Assembly (NCBI GenBank): GCA_000611775.1
Contig: KK106985.1
Location: forward strand, 248,001 to 312,000
DNA length: 64,000 nucleotides
Source: Umbilicaria muhlenbergii
Taxonomy: Eukaryota; Ascomycota; Lecanoromycetes; Umbilicariales; Umbilicariaceae
Direction: 5' to 3'
Shown: piece after piece, positions 54,711 through 64,000 of the stretch
How positions within the stretch are numbered: position 1 is the first letter of the stretch
How the letters are laid out: the number at the start of each line of letters is the position of its first letter
The notes under the pieces: generated by a model
Database searches by the model: none
Told to the model about the DNA's origin: nothing
Seen by the model: only the letters and a program-made list of their open reading frames with translations
Position numbers and translations under genes: made by a program

Positions 54711-56153
54711 TCAGTCCCTGCTTCGATTGGGTATCCATCTCTTCAGTGTTATTTCTCGTATCTTGTAACATTTCAACCAGTGGCTTATGTCAGTGCTGTC
54801 AGGCAAGCACGCATTGCCAGCAAGCTCGGTCTTTACGGGTAACGCAACCGAGGATTTCAAGGACGATGGCGGCGGAATCTCGACGTAGACCAAAACCAAG
54901 CTCTTCCTCACTTGGCTCTGAACCCGATTGACACGATGCAGCCACCACCAGCTTCTACTCTCTTTCTTTCGCGACTCCTTTCGCCGCTTTGAGGTGCTAG
55001 TCCAATACGGAGCACTGTATGATGGCAGGATAATCACAGCGAATTCAGCATGAGAGAAAACTGGTCCCCGATTGTAAAGGAGGTAGTCCACGGCGAATTT
55101 GACGCCCGGTCGCACAACCCACCCAAGCGACCGGAAGTGATGGTAGACAACATAAGAAGTGAGAAAGGGGTCATCTGGCTGCAATGAGTCCATCGAAGCT
55201 GGCGGAAAGTATGAGTACTGTCTGAAGAGTGAGAAGAGCGACGCTGCAGTGATTGCTTCCCGATACGACTGGTCTTGAATCTCAAGTCGAATCTCAAGTA
55301 CACCCAGGCCGTAAGCCAAGAAGAAAGCTTCTTCAAGCGACAAATGTAAATGCTCCTGATTATAGACTTGTTCGGCACCGAGATCAGTGAGAGATGCCCA
55401 AGCCAAAAGCGGTTCCATCATCGCCCTCGTCGTTCCTGAGTCTAACCCAGAGTCAGTATGGCTAATTTGGGTGGCTCCAAGCTTTTTATCGGAATCTATC
55501 AAATCGTTACCTCCCTTGGGTAGAGTTGGCGAGATTGATACATTGTCCGCAGACGAACCGTTGCAGGTATCTGCGAGTGTCTCTGTGGTCTTACGAGTAC
55601 CATCGACGTTGTCCGTTTGGAAGACTCCGGCAACCATCTCCGGCGCCAAATACTTTTGAGAGCTCATTCCAGATTTGTTCTCTTGCTGCAACTTCTCCTC
55701 AATGGCTTCCCTCTCCTTCCTCGCTCTTTCCTTTTTGAACTCCCTTCTCTCTTCTCGCCGCCGTCTTGTGACTTCTTCACTGGTCTCGCCTACGAGCAAG
55801 CCTTTCCGTCTCTTTTCTCGATCTAGCCAATTAGGCTCGCTTCTGCTGAGAAGCGCTTTGCCAAAGAAGCCTCTCTCCCATAATGCCCGTATCGCCTCTT
55901 CATCGACGACATGTACGGAGCGTGTTTCCGGAATGAAATAAGCTTGATACAGCGTCGATGGATGCGAACCGGGTGGGGCTAGTAGCTGTATTAAGTATGT
56001 GCACGCAATTTGGAAAAGAGAGAGCGGGTTATGGGGCACCAGCGGCGGTAGAGGATAGATATTGAGGGGAAGAGGTAAAGCATGGATCTGGTTGTAATTG
56101 GGCCTAGGAGTCCGCTTCAGCTTCTCGGCCTGTTGTAGAGCTTCGGCACCCAT
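54711..56153 (-). CDS. SEN2: tRNA-splicing endonuclease catalytic subunit Sen2
   Basis: One exon, 480 residues. The C-terminal nuclease fold shows LHLSLEEAFFLAYGLGVLEI, then SYVVYHHFRSLGWVVRPGVK and FAVDYLLYNRGPVFSHAEFA, carrying the catalytic Tyr (YNRGP) and His (SHAEF). The catalytic Lys is expected in RKSLVLVYVEI. The extreme C-terminus LKRWIPNRSRD is shared by fungal Sen2 proteins. The N-terminal 150 residues carry the Sen2-type YQAYFIPETRSV and DEEAIRALWERGFFGKALLS, then a Lys/Arg/Glu coiled-coil stretch. Sen2 cuts the 5' exon-intron junction of pre-tRNAs within a four-subunit complex. It is divergent from NOP10. Confidence 0.92.
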   Translation of the reverse strand: MGAEALQQAEKLKRTPRPNYNQIHALPLPLNIYPLPPLVPHNPLSLFQIACTYLIQLLAPPGSHPSTLYQAYFIPETRSVHVVDEEAIRALWERGFFGKALLSRSEPNWLDREKRRKGLLVGETSEEVTRRRREERREFKKERARKEREAIEEKLQQENKSGMSSQKYLAPEMVAGVFQTDNVDGTRKTTETLADTCNGSSADNVSISPTLPKGGNDLIDSDKKLGATQISHTDSGLDSGTTRAMMEPLLAWASLTDLGAEQVYNQEHLHLSLEEAFFLAYGLGVLEIRLEIQDQSYREAITAASLFSLFRQYSYFPPASMDSLQPDDPFLTSYVVYHHFRSLGWVVRPGVKFAVDYLLYNRGPVFSHAEFAVIILPSYSAPYWTSTSKRRKESRKKESRSWWWLHRVNRVQSQVRKSLVLVYVEIPPPSSLKSSVALPVKTELAGNACLPDSTDISHWLKCYKIREITLKRWIPNRSRD

Positions 56154-56711
56154 GGCAGAGGCCTTGGATGTTGTCAGTTGTCACCGATTGATGGTGATCT
56201 GGGAGAGTCTGTTACAAGACTGCTCATTAGCACTGACTTGGAAGAATTATCAAGCATGTACGAGACTGATGCTGCTGCTCAGATACCGTTGTAGTCTTCT
56301 CGATGAGAAATTGAGCCGACATGGAAGCACGACACAAAGTTACAGTCACACTTCTAGGCTTCGTCATGGTGTCATCACCACAGCAAGGAAACACTATCTG
56401 AGAGATTGTGCAGAGTGTGAACTTACAATGGGATTCTCTGTGCCCTTCATCATGCCGTAACTCGCAACCTGGCCGTGTAAAGAAGAGTGTGTCATGGTGT
56501 GAACACCTTGAGCTTCAAGTTTGCTAACTCGCTTAAATTTTTTGAGGCCCTAGCGCAAAGCTCCAACGACTTGCGATGCGTGCCAGGATCAGTTCCAGAT
56601 ACAATCTACAGCAACAATTACAGAAGATACGCACTTCGCACTTCTAAAACCGCCAGCAAGGTACTTGCTACTTCCAGAATGCTTCTTGTCGTACTGACAA
56701 GGTCTTACAGG
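56154..56711. promoter_or_regulatory. divergent intergenic region (SEN2 / NOP10)
   Basis: 558 bp between opposed starts. GTACTTG near 56661 and TTACAG ending at 56710, just before the NOP10 ATG, could bound an intron of about 50 nt in the NOP10 leader. Confidence 0.4.
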
Positions 56712-56997
56712 ATGCATCTCATGTACACCCTCGACGCCAACGGCAAGCGAATCTACACTCTGAAGAAAGTCCAAGCCAACGAAGTGACAAAGTCTGCGCA
56801 TCCCGCTAGGTTCTCTCCTGACGATAAATATTCGAGGTAGGTCATCAAGAGTGTGGCATCGGGAAGAACTTGGGGGACAGGGTACTGATCGGGCTCGTGC
56901 GTGTAGGCATCGGGTCACACTGAAGAAGCGATATGGTCTGCTTATAACACAACAAAGTAGGCTCTCTGGAACGGATCAATGGCGGCTTTCAAGTTGA
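56712..56997 (+). CDS. NOP10: H/ACA snoRNP protein Nop10
   Basis: Exon 1 (56712-56836) and exon 2 (56907-56997) over a 70-nt intron (GTAGGT donor, GTGTAG acceptor) encode 71 residues, close to the usual 58-64. The sequence is nearly diagnostic throughout: [20 protein letters not shown], then [16 protein letters not shown] and, after the intron, [12 protein letters not shown]. As in other eukaryotic Nop10, the archaeal zinc-ribbon cysteines are absent. Nop10 binds Cbf5 and Gar1/Nhp2 in the box H/ACA particles that make pseudouridine and process rRNA. It is convergent with NOB1. Confidence 0.95.
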
Positions 56998-57348
56998 TCT
57001 AGGAATAGAAAATGAGAAGGTGCTTGGGCAATGAGAATTGGGTGCATGCAGGCGTTTTGACCGGGATAGCTGGATACACCATTTGAGCTTGGCGTTGTGA
57101 TATATGGTCGATTTAGCAGCTCTACCGCTGAGCTGAAAATCACGCAAGGAATTAAGTTTTCTATCTTGTTGTCTTGATCCTCATGCAACTCAGCCAACGA
57201 GACTGATTCTAGCTTTCCGTGATTACCTTGCCAAAGTGAGCTATATACTGTCGTCCACAACGTACTGAAATTCATAGCCCAATGGAATTTTCTTGAAACC
57301 ATTCCCCACAACAGACGCCCAATGACCGAAACGCCAGACCTAGTCTCA

Positions 57349-58692
57349 TCATCTCTTCTTCGAGTTGACGTTTCGTCCCGCTCCGATCTTCGGCCTTCCA
57401 CCAGCCCTGCCTCTTTCACTCGTAAGTATGTTAGGTAGGTAATCCTCGTCCATTAAATCTCTCTCTTTCTTTCTGCTTTGGCCTTGCATTGACCGCAAGT
57501 ACTCCTTCTGGTCTTCAGCAAGAATTAGCTCCTGGCCCCATCCACCTTTGCCGCCTCCTTTCCCAGTCCCAATCTTGCCATTTGCTGCTCCTGGTACAGG
57601 TTTCGGTATGCTGAAACGATCTCCTCGAGTATTCCATTGCATTTTCTTCTTCAGATGGATCTTGAATTCTCCATTCTGATTCGTCGAACAAGCTACCCTC
57701 GTGAGAGTGGGTTTACCGCACCTTGGGCAAAATTGCTTCGTCATATCCTTTGTCTTATCAAAACAGGCATGGCAGCGTAGAATATAGGTTTTGAGGTGCC
57801 GAACTCGGTGCAGCGATGTAGACAGAAGATTCAGGTTCATCTGCAATACCACGTTTTGCATCGCGAAATCGGTGGTTATGGTAGCCACCTGCATTATACC
57901 TGCTTCTGACACCGGCATCGTCGAGATGTTCGAATCCTTCGCTTGATGATTCTTGAGGTTGGACGGAGTGATCCAGCCTTCTGAATCTTCTGATTCGGAG
58001 CTACATAGTGATAAAGCATCTTGGTTTGCGTGAGTAGGTGGGGCCGATGAATCCACAGCAACCGTAGTAGTCTCCTCTCGGCCATCTTCCGCAACACATA
58101 AACTATTCAGGTCCTCCGAAATGTTGCGAATTGGCTGTGCAGTTTCCGAGTTTCCTACGGATTGCTCAGTCGTTGCGCTATGTTGAGAATGTGCGGTCGT
58201 TGGTCCAGGTACAATCAGAGGAGCGACCTCATCTGGAGTGTTGGCCTCACTACCTGTTGCGGTCCCAGTCGCAGGATTAGCGTCGGATGTCTGAGGTATG
58301 CTCTCCTGCTTCTTAGGCGGAGCGCCATTCACACCCTTCTGACCCGGAACACGGCGAAGCCGCCAATCACCGCCATTCCGCTCGCACTCGATTTCGTAAG
58401 CTAACGCCAGGATCTGTATATCTGGTTTGCTAAGGACCGCTAAATCTCCAGTTCTTCGAGCAAAATCCGATATTGTTGTTACACTTCCAGGAGTTGGGGA
58501 CCTCAGAGTAAGAAAGGGGAGAAGTAATGTTTCAACGCGAGCTCGGGCAGTCGAATCTTTGATTTCTGAAATGACAGACGGTACAGTGACAAGAGATTCA
58601 GATCTTGCTAGCAACGAAGAAAGTGCAGGATCATTCTTCAGGATTGGTCCCGCATCAAGCACTATAGTATGCACAGTCTTAGAATGGTCCAT
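57349..58692 (-). CDS. NOB1: 20S pre-rRNA endonuclease Nob1
   Basis: Intronless, 447 residues (yeast 459). The PIN nuclease domain starts TIVLDAGPILKNDPALSSLL (first active-site Asp), with PSVISEIKD and SKPDIQILALAYEIE supplying further acids. After an acidic, variable spacer comes SEGWITPSNL, the family's central motif, then ILRCHACFDKTKDMTKQFCP and RCGKPTL, the four-Cys zinc ribbon. The end is rich in Gly, Arg and Lys (LTSERGRAGGRP) as in other Nob1. It makes the final D-site cut that yields the 3' end of 18S rRNA in the cytoplasm. Confidence 0.96.
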   Translation of the reverse strand: MDHSKTVHTIVLDAGPILKNDPALSSLLARSESLVTVPSVISEIKDSTARARVETLLLPFLTLRSPTPGSVTTISDFARRTGDLAVLSKPDIQILALAYEIECERNGGDWRLRRVPGQKGVNGAPPKKQESIPQTSDANPATGTATGSEANTPDEVAPLIVPGPTTAHSQHSATTEQSVGNSETAQPIRNISEDLNSLCVAEDGREETTTVAVDSSAPPTHANQDALSLCSSESEDSEGWITPSNLKNHQAKDSNISTMPVSEAGIMQVATITTDFAMQNVVLQMNLNLLSTSLHRVRHLKTYILRCHACFDKTKDMTKQFCPRCGKPTLTRVACSTNQNGEFKIHLKKKMQWNTRGDRFSIPKPVPGAANGKIGTGKGGGKGGWGQELILAEDQKEYLRSMQGQSRKKERDLMDEDYLPNILTSERGRAGGRPKIGAGRNVNSKKR

Positions 58693-61600
58693 GATGGCCC
58701 CACGTAGGTTCAGTCTCTGTCTTCAAAGACGGGCGAGCATGCTAGTATTGTCTTGCGGATATTGAAGCCTTAAGGGCCAGGGCATAGCTCACATGGGATT
58801 GAAATGTGCATCTTTTTCTACAGGGCTGATTACTAAGCGCTCGGCTAAGCCGGGAAACCGTACGGACGCGATAGCTTCGTCAAGGACACAGCCGCCAACC
58901 CCATAAGGTAAGGTTCAGTAGCTGACTGGTGATTGAATAGTGTGTAGTAGAGGATGCATTGTGACTGCTTCTTCAACAAGACTGTCAAAACACATATCTG
59001 ACGATTGAGGTGAACAATGGGTAGACAGAAGGTAGAGCCAATCCAATGAGCAGTCAGACAAGACATGACAGTGAGCCCCCAAGGCTGCTGGAACAAGCCA
59101 GCAGCACCAATGGGCCTTGTCAGCTTCAATCCTCAACTAGACAGTGCGGCTGGGCAGCAATTGATGGCCTGCTAGCAGAGGAAGCGGTGGCGAAGGCAGC
59201 AGCAAAGGCTTCAGGCAGAAGGAGGGTGGTGAAGGGGTCCTCATAGCTTGTTGACAGCGGTGAGGGGCTGTCATGAAAGAAGAGGGGGAGTGGCGGCAGC
59301 AGAGATATCTAGTTGATTCTATCGGATATGTCACGTAATGGAAACTCACCTTCACGATTTACGCGAGTGGCAAATATCAGGAACTTCTTCTCGATAATTG
59401 ATGAGGCACGCAGGTAGAAGACAACCATATTTTTTGAAGTGCAGTCTATCTACATAATACCGAGCTTATTGCCTGTTGAGGTTTGGCGGTCGCGTCCCTA
59501 AAAAAGCTGTCGCTTCCGTACAACTACGGATTCCCTAGAATGCGAGTCCTGACCGAACCCTTGTGAAACCTGAGATCCACCAATCAGATTCAACGCAGTA
59601 CTCAAACACCTGGGTGCCTCAGCCAGAAATCTTGTGTGGCAAGCTTTTGATAGGAGTAAAGGTGCAGTCTTACTTCCTATCAATGTTACGTTGTGACGGC
59701 GCATCGTTGAGCCCAGCTCTAAGCTCTTTCAAGGTCCCCTCACCAAAACTCGATCTAATTGACCAAGGATAAGCCCACTGGGAAAGCTCTGGGCCACTCA
59801 TGACCGAGCAAAGTACTCATCATTAAAGGTAATGTGAAGGAGACAAGGGTTATGACATTTGATTGACGGGAAGGGCATCGAAGCCCGGCTGATCGGCCTT
59901 CAGCATACCCCTAAAGCTCCATTCCGACTGTATGCTTGTCACATAACATGCAAGCAAGCAGAAAACTTTTTCCTAGCCAATCGAGATGCTTACCTTACCT
60001 GGACTGGACGGGATGTACGGAGTATAGCGCCGCAAAGCGCCGCGTCTGTTGCCTTAACGAGAATGGCGAACCGTCTGCGAAACTGATATGTGTCCAATGC
60101 CCATCTTGCAGGAGAGCCTATTCTGATAACCAACACAACACGGAGAACTCCTTGACGGTTCAAAGAGCATCCCTTGTGCTTTGTGCCACCGTGCGATATC
60201 CTTCTCATTCACCCTTTCCCACTATTCTCGACCTGCATCACTTGACAAAGATGACAATGACGGGCGTGCCAGTGGTGATGATGTGCCAATGCTTCAAGCG
60301 GAACGCGGCGGAGAAGCCGTACCCATCGCCGAACTCGAAAATCCATGGACGTCCGATTGTCATCTGCACGAATGGACGAGAGCCGATCACACGGAGACCG
60401 CCTGCAACCGTCTGAGTATGCCTTCGCATAAAGACCTAATCGTGGTGGGAGATACCGCAAAACCATGTCTCATGACAGAGTGTATCTAGCTGTGGATAAG
60501 CAGAGACAGGGTTACGCTCAGTGGACTCCGGAGCAGGAGACATAGCTCGTGCGAAGACTTGGCTGTTTCCATGTCTGAACCTCTATGTTGCAAAGCGCCA
60601 TCGCCAAGGTCTTGCGACCGGATTTTGTTATACTTTCCCGCCATTCATTGCCTGCCGCTTGGACCGTACGTCGCTCTCTTTATAGACCGACGTGATTTTG
60701 CAAGTTTCTTTGTCACGTGTTTCCGCCTTGCTCTAGTCTTTCTGATCCTGCTCCTTGCGTTCCTCATATGTCATTTTATCCCCTGCGAGTGCCATACAGC
60801 TGCCCCCTTATGTTCCTTCCAGGACATCCTCATCCACAGAGTGGCGATATCGTTGTGCCGTAGGCTGAAGGTCTGGAGGTCAAGGCCGTTAGCATCAATG
60901 AAGGGCGTTGAAATCTTGCCAATCTTACATGATGCCAGCCTGACATGAAGGACCTCGAGTGCTTTTAGTATCCTGATAGTCAACAGTGTGGCTAAATGCT
61001 CCAACAAGCAGTGTTCATTGGGAACGGACATGAGGGGCTGCATAATAGAAGCATGCTATGTACGGCGCCAATTATTCCGGTGGGCCTGCTAGGCGGGTTA
61101 AGATATGTACGGAAGGTATCGGTCTAGGTCTACTTACCTTGTGGAGAGCTACCTGTAAGTCATTGGCGAGGCTTCTGCACAGTACGAACTGATCTGTCGA
61201 TTCTACCTCACGTGCATCAAGCATCAAACCTAAAGAGCAGGGGGACCTACGCCCGAGTATATAGCGGAAATGAGCCTCATGCTCGTTTGTTCGTTTGTCC
61301 GACTCCTAGTTCCATTCCTTCTTTCTGGTATAAGACGGCTGACGATTCCCACTTGCTCCGTTGCTCATTCTCCAAGTCTGTTCCTCACAGATTCTAAATC
61401 TTTGATCTTGAAAGAGCAACCCACTCTTGTTTCTCGTCATGCTTTGCGAAGTTGCACACACAATGGCTTGCGCGAGCCGACCTTTGATTGGCTTGGCGGC
61501 TACACCAACTTTCGCAGCTGCCAGCGTCCTATGAACGCCCTCTTCTCAGGAGTATATTACGCTACAGTCAGCGGAGATCAGGAGAGCCTCAACGTCTACT

Positions 61601-62573
61601 GCAATGACACTGCCTTTACCTTGGGTGGTATTACAGCTTCCATGCGCCATGCTGATGCTTCGCTCGACGACACGAATACAGTAACATTTTCCATCGATTA
61701 TCATGCAACTCGACGATTGTCAGAGGCCCATACCACACCACTGCAAAAGGATGATCGAGCCAGGCGCGAGCGGCATCAATCTCCGCTAATGTCCACCATC
61801 CTAAATACTCCTCGAGCGTGCTTCGGGCTCCTGCTAGTCGTGTCATTGGGCGGTAAGATGCAAGACGCATAGGAAATCTACCTCCAGCGAAGCCTAGTGT
61901 GGCTCAATGCACCAGTTAGCTTCCAGCAACAGGATCCCTGGAACGTTCACCCGCTCGAGTATCCCTTATCAGCAAGTCTACGCCAGTCGATCGCAGCACG
62001 ACCGGCGATTGTCTGCGCATCCTTGGGATAGCGTCCCCAATGGCAACCTCATCGCTTCCCCTATTCGTCCCTAGGTTAGCCGCCTGCAGCTAGCACAGTT
62101 CCAGCAGCTGTGAACACTGAGGAGATGCTTTGGCGGGGGCGGGGTTGACCCTAACAACTACCGTCGAGGGACTGGCATTCGACCGCGTGGAACTCTCAGT
62201 TTGGTGTGGATGACGGGCGATCGATCCATCCTCGTGAGATGCTGCTTCGGAACCGGGACTCAACTTGAGGCTCAAAATGAGTACCATCCATAAGAGTGCG
62301 GGTTCTAGTGGGTCACACATAGATCTAAGAACATCAATCAGCCATACACTATTGCACGGTTTCAAAGATCATTTCGGGAGGATTGTTCGCCGAAATTAGG
62401 GCTTCGGACAGACATTGGGTATGATGTGTCTATCGTATGAATGAATATCAATTTGAACCCAAGCTGATCAGAAGTCAATTTCTCTTAAGTGGTTCTTGTG
62501 CTCAACAACAAATCTGATAAGCCTTACAATCAGGCAGGGTCTTCGACAGCTTCGACATCCGAGCTTCACGAAA
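58693..62573. other. 3.9-kb gene-poor region
   Basis: Scattered frames without recognisable domains. The longest is the plus-strand frame 61270-61872, listed separately. Upstream of NOB1, near 58.7-59.3 kb, must be its promoter. No repeats, rRNA or convincing tRNA seen. Confidence 0.4.
61270..61872 (+). CDS. weak hypothetical ORF
   Basis: An ATG-started frame of 200 residues. It begins with a hydrophobic stretch (MSLMLVCSFVRLLVPFLLSG) that could be a signal or membrane segment. The piece GVYYATVSGDQESLNVYCND then TAFTLGGITASMRHADASLD reads more like real protein than the rest. No relatives recognised; may be chance or a remnant. Confidence 0.2.
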   Translation: MSLMLVCSFVRLLVPFLLSGIRRLTIPTCSVAHSPSLFLTDSKSLILKEQPTLVSRHALRSCTHNGLREPTFDWLGGYTNFRSCQRPMNALFSGVYYATVSGDQESLNVYCNDTAFTLGGITASMRHADASLDDTNTVTFSIDYHATRRLSEAHTTPLQKDDRARRERHQSPLMSTILNTPRACFGLLLVVSLGGKMQDA

Positions 62574-63212
62574 ATGGCGAACTGGACCCCAAGTTTCTTG
62601 ATCAATATCGACTCAATCAAGCCCGACTATCCCGGTGTTGATACCTTGAATGGTTTCTGGCGTCCTCCCCGTGAAACAACCGCATTCCAAACCACCTCAA
62701 GTTCCGGTCTCTATCGATGGTCTAATGGAACTCTTACGCCTTTTGCAGGAACTGATCCTGATAGATTAATTCGATTTTCAGTGGCTTCTGTTTTCTATCA
62801 GTCAGAAACTCAAAGATTCCTTGCAGTACCAACCGATTGCCGAGAAGCCATCATGAATGCCGCAGGGCAGGGCTGGCGTCAAGTAGGGTTTGAGTATCGG
62901 GAAGACAATAACATTTCCATTCTTGGGTGCGAAGTCGCCAACAACCAAAACGTACTCGCTGCCCCTGGATCAAGTACGTGGATGCCAGAACTGTTGCCTG
63001 ACGTCTACAATCGAACGCATGATAATGACGGACCCGAACATTCTGATCCGGGAGGTCTTGCGGGGAGTCTAGCTTTACTGATAGCCCTGGCTGCTTTCTC
63101 TTGGCACCCCATGCATATGATTCCTGGAATCCATCATTCGTTCCAGGTCCCTGAATGGCGACCTCATCATAGGCCTACAAATTGTGGAAGTAAGATTGTT
63201 CAGAAGCCCTGA
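62574..63212 (+). CDS. hypothetical protein with one possible membrane segment
   Basis: A frame of 212 residues from an ATG in a good context (AAAATGGCG). It starts MANWTPSFLINIDSIKPDYP and continues TLNGFWRPPRETTAFQTTSS and GLYRWSNGTLTPFAGTDPDR, an even, protein-like composition. Near residue 165 lies GGLAGSLALLIALAAFSW, a possible membrane helix. The last 45 residues look less regular and may be an unspliced intron or non-coding. Family not recognised. Confidence 0.45.
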   Translation: MANWTPSFLINIDSIKPDYPGVDTLNGFWRPPRETTAFQTTSSSGLYRWSNGTLTPFAGTDPDRLIRFSVASVFYQSETQRFLAVPTDCREAIMNAAGQGWRQVGFEYREDNNISILGCEVANNQNVLAAPGSSTWMPELLPDVYNRTHDNDGPEHSDPGGLAGSLALLIALAAFSWHPMHMIPGIHHSFQVPEWRPHHRPTNCGSKIVQKP

Positions 63213-64000
63213 TTGAAACGATTCATTCGCTTATTAAGCCCAGGGACGGCGGAACGAGGTATGGTCGTCACCATTTACCTGGATCCATCGGCCAACGAGA
63301 TCACGCCCGCTCACCTCAGGAGCTTCGAACAAGGACAATACGGTGCTATCTTCAGATAACAAGTCTTCACGGCCTTATGTTAGTAGCATCGCACAACGGC
63401 CTGGCAACTATCTGGCACCTCGTTAGCCCCAGTCCTCACCTCGATATCACACCTTCCTCCCGCTGATCACTACAAGACTCGCGACTTCGGTACCAAGCCA
63501 CTGCGGGTCTTCCTGGTCTTCACGATTCTTCTTTTGTCGTTGCAAATCTTGCGTTATATTTCAGTTTTCATGATGACGGGTTTCGGCGTTTTCGCAGATC
63601 CATCGTTGCTGTTGCCATTCAAATCATACAAAAGGGTGTATTATGCTACTATTGACGATGTCACGAACTCTAGCCACTTGCACGTTCCCGGCTTCTCTTT
63701 CCCTGTCATGCTTCTACGTCATGTACATGCACTGTTCAAGATTTTTAGTTCGTATCTGCAACGAACCCAACGCTTAGCCAGATCATTGGACGTGCTTCCC
63801 TAACACCAATGCCTAGACTCAAGGCTCTCTGACACGCAGCCAGCCACAATCACGACCCCAACGCCACCGCTATTGTACTTCCGGCAAGCGTACAGCTATA
63901 TCTCCCGACTGCGTGATGTACCGTACCCAGGGTAAGGAGGGATATTGTAACTAGAACGGATCAATGATATCAGCATACGTCTTATTCGCCATAGTACCAG
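63213..64000. other. right end of window, nothing supported
   Basis: A plus-strand frame at 63534-63803 has a hydrophobic start but no family resemblance. It could be part of a gene continuing beyond the window. Confidence 0.3.

Noticed and set aside
63534-63803. 89-codon frame near the right end
   Set aside because: No recognisable features and the gene context is cut by the window edge.

Overview
The window is nuclear DNA of a filamentous ascomycete (Pezizomycotina). The evidence is short spliceosomal introns of about 43-195 nt with GTAAGT/GTACGT-like donors and CTAAC/CTGAC branch sites, compact gene spacing on both strands, and orthologues of fungal housekeeping genes (MIM1, POM34, SHP1, SPE2, NPY1). 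A Dothideomycete-like black or lichen-associated fungus would fit, but that is only an impression. There is one assembly gap of 290 N. All exon structures were assembled by eye from reading-frame continuity, splice consensus and family knowledge.

Layout. 0.5-17.8 kb is a dense housekeeping block: a four-TM MARVEL-like protein, a KANL3/TEX30-type hydrolase, NADH pyrophosphatase NPY1, a C2H2 zinc-finger protein, an MIT-domain protein, a bacterial-type MscL channel, OXA1, MIM1, SHP1/p47, CFD1 and TAF6. 17.8-20.1 kb has no gene I can support. 20.1-32.9 kb carries mitoribosomal bL19 (IMG1) divergent from a mitochondrial-like protein gene, a degenerate AMP-ligase-like membrane protein, POM34, HID1, SDH3 and a nitronate monooxygenase. 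33-37.8 kb is more accessory: the gap, an F-box-like protein with an internal triplication, a hairpin-rich element, and an HExxH protein. 38.3-43.4 kb encodes one 1,679-residue fungal protein. 43.4-46.8 kb is gene-poor with microsatellites. Then come SPE2 (46.8-48.5), a frameshifted gene remnant (49.6-49.9), an unknown gene, the PP1 inhibitor-2 orthologue, and an RNA-processing trio SEN2/NOP10/NOB1 (54.7-58.7). 58.7-64 kb is gene-poor with one or two unrecognised ORFs.

How the genes relate. Several serve mitochondria: OXA1 and MIM1 insert membrane proteins into the inner and outer membrane, IMG1 is a ribosomal protein, SDH3 anchors complex II, and the 21.2 kb gene has a presequence-like start. 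SEN2, NOP10 and NOB1 act in tRNA splicing, snoRNP assembly and 20S pre-rRNA cleavage. These are neighbours, not operons.

The most unusual signal is compositional. More than a dozen short islands (about 0.5-1.4 kb) switch abruptly from C-rich to G-rich on the + strand. They lie over genes of both orientations and extend into introns and flanks. This is described first in the findings.
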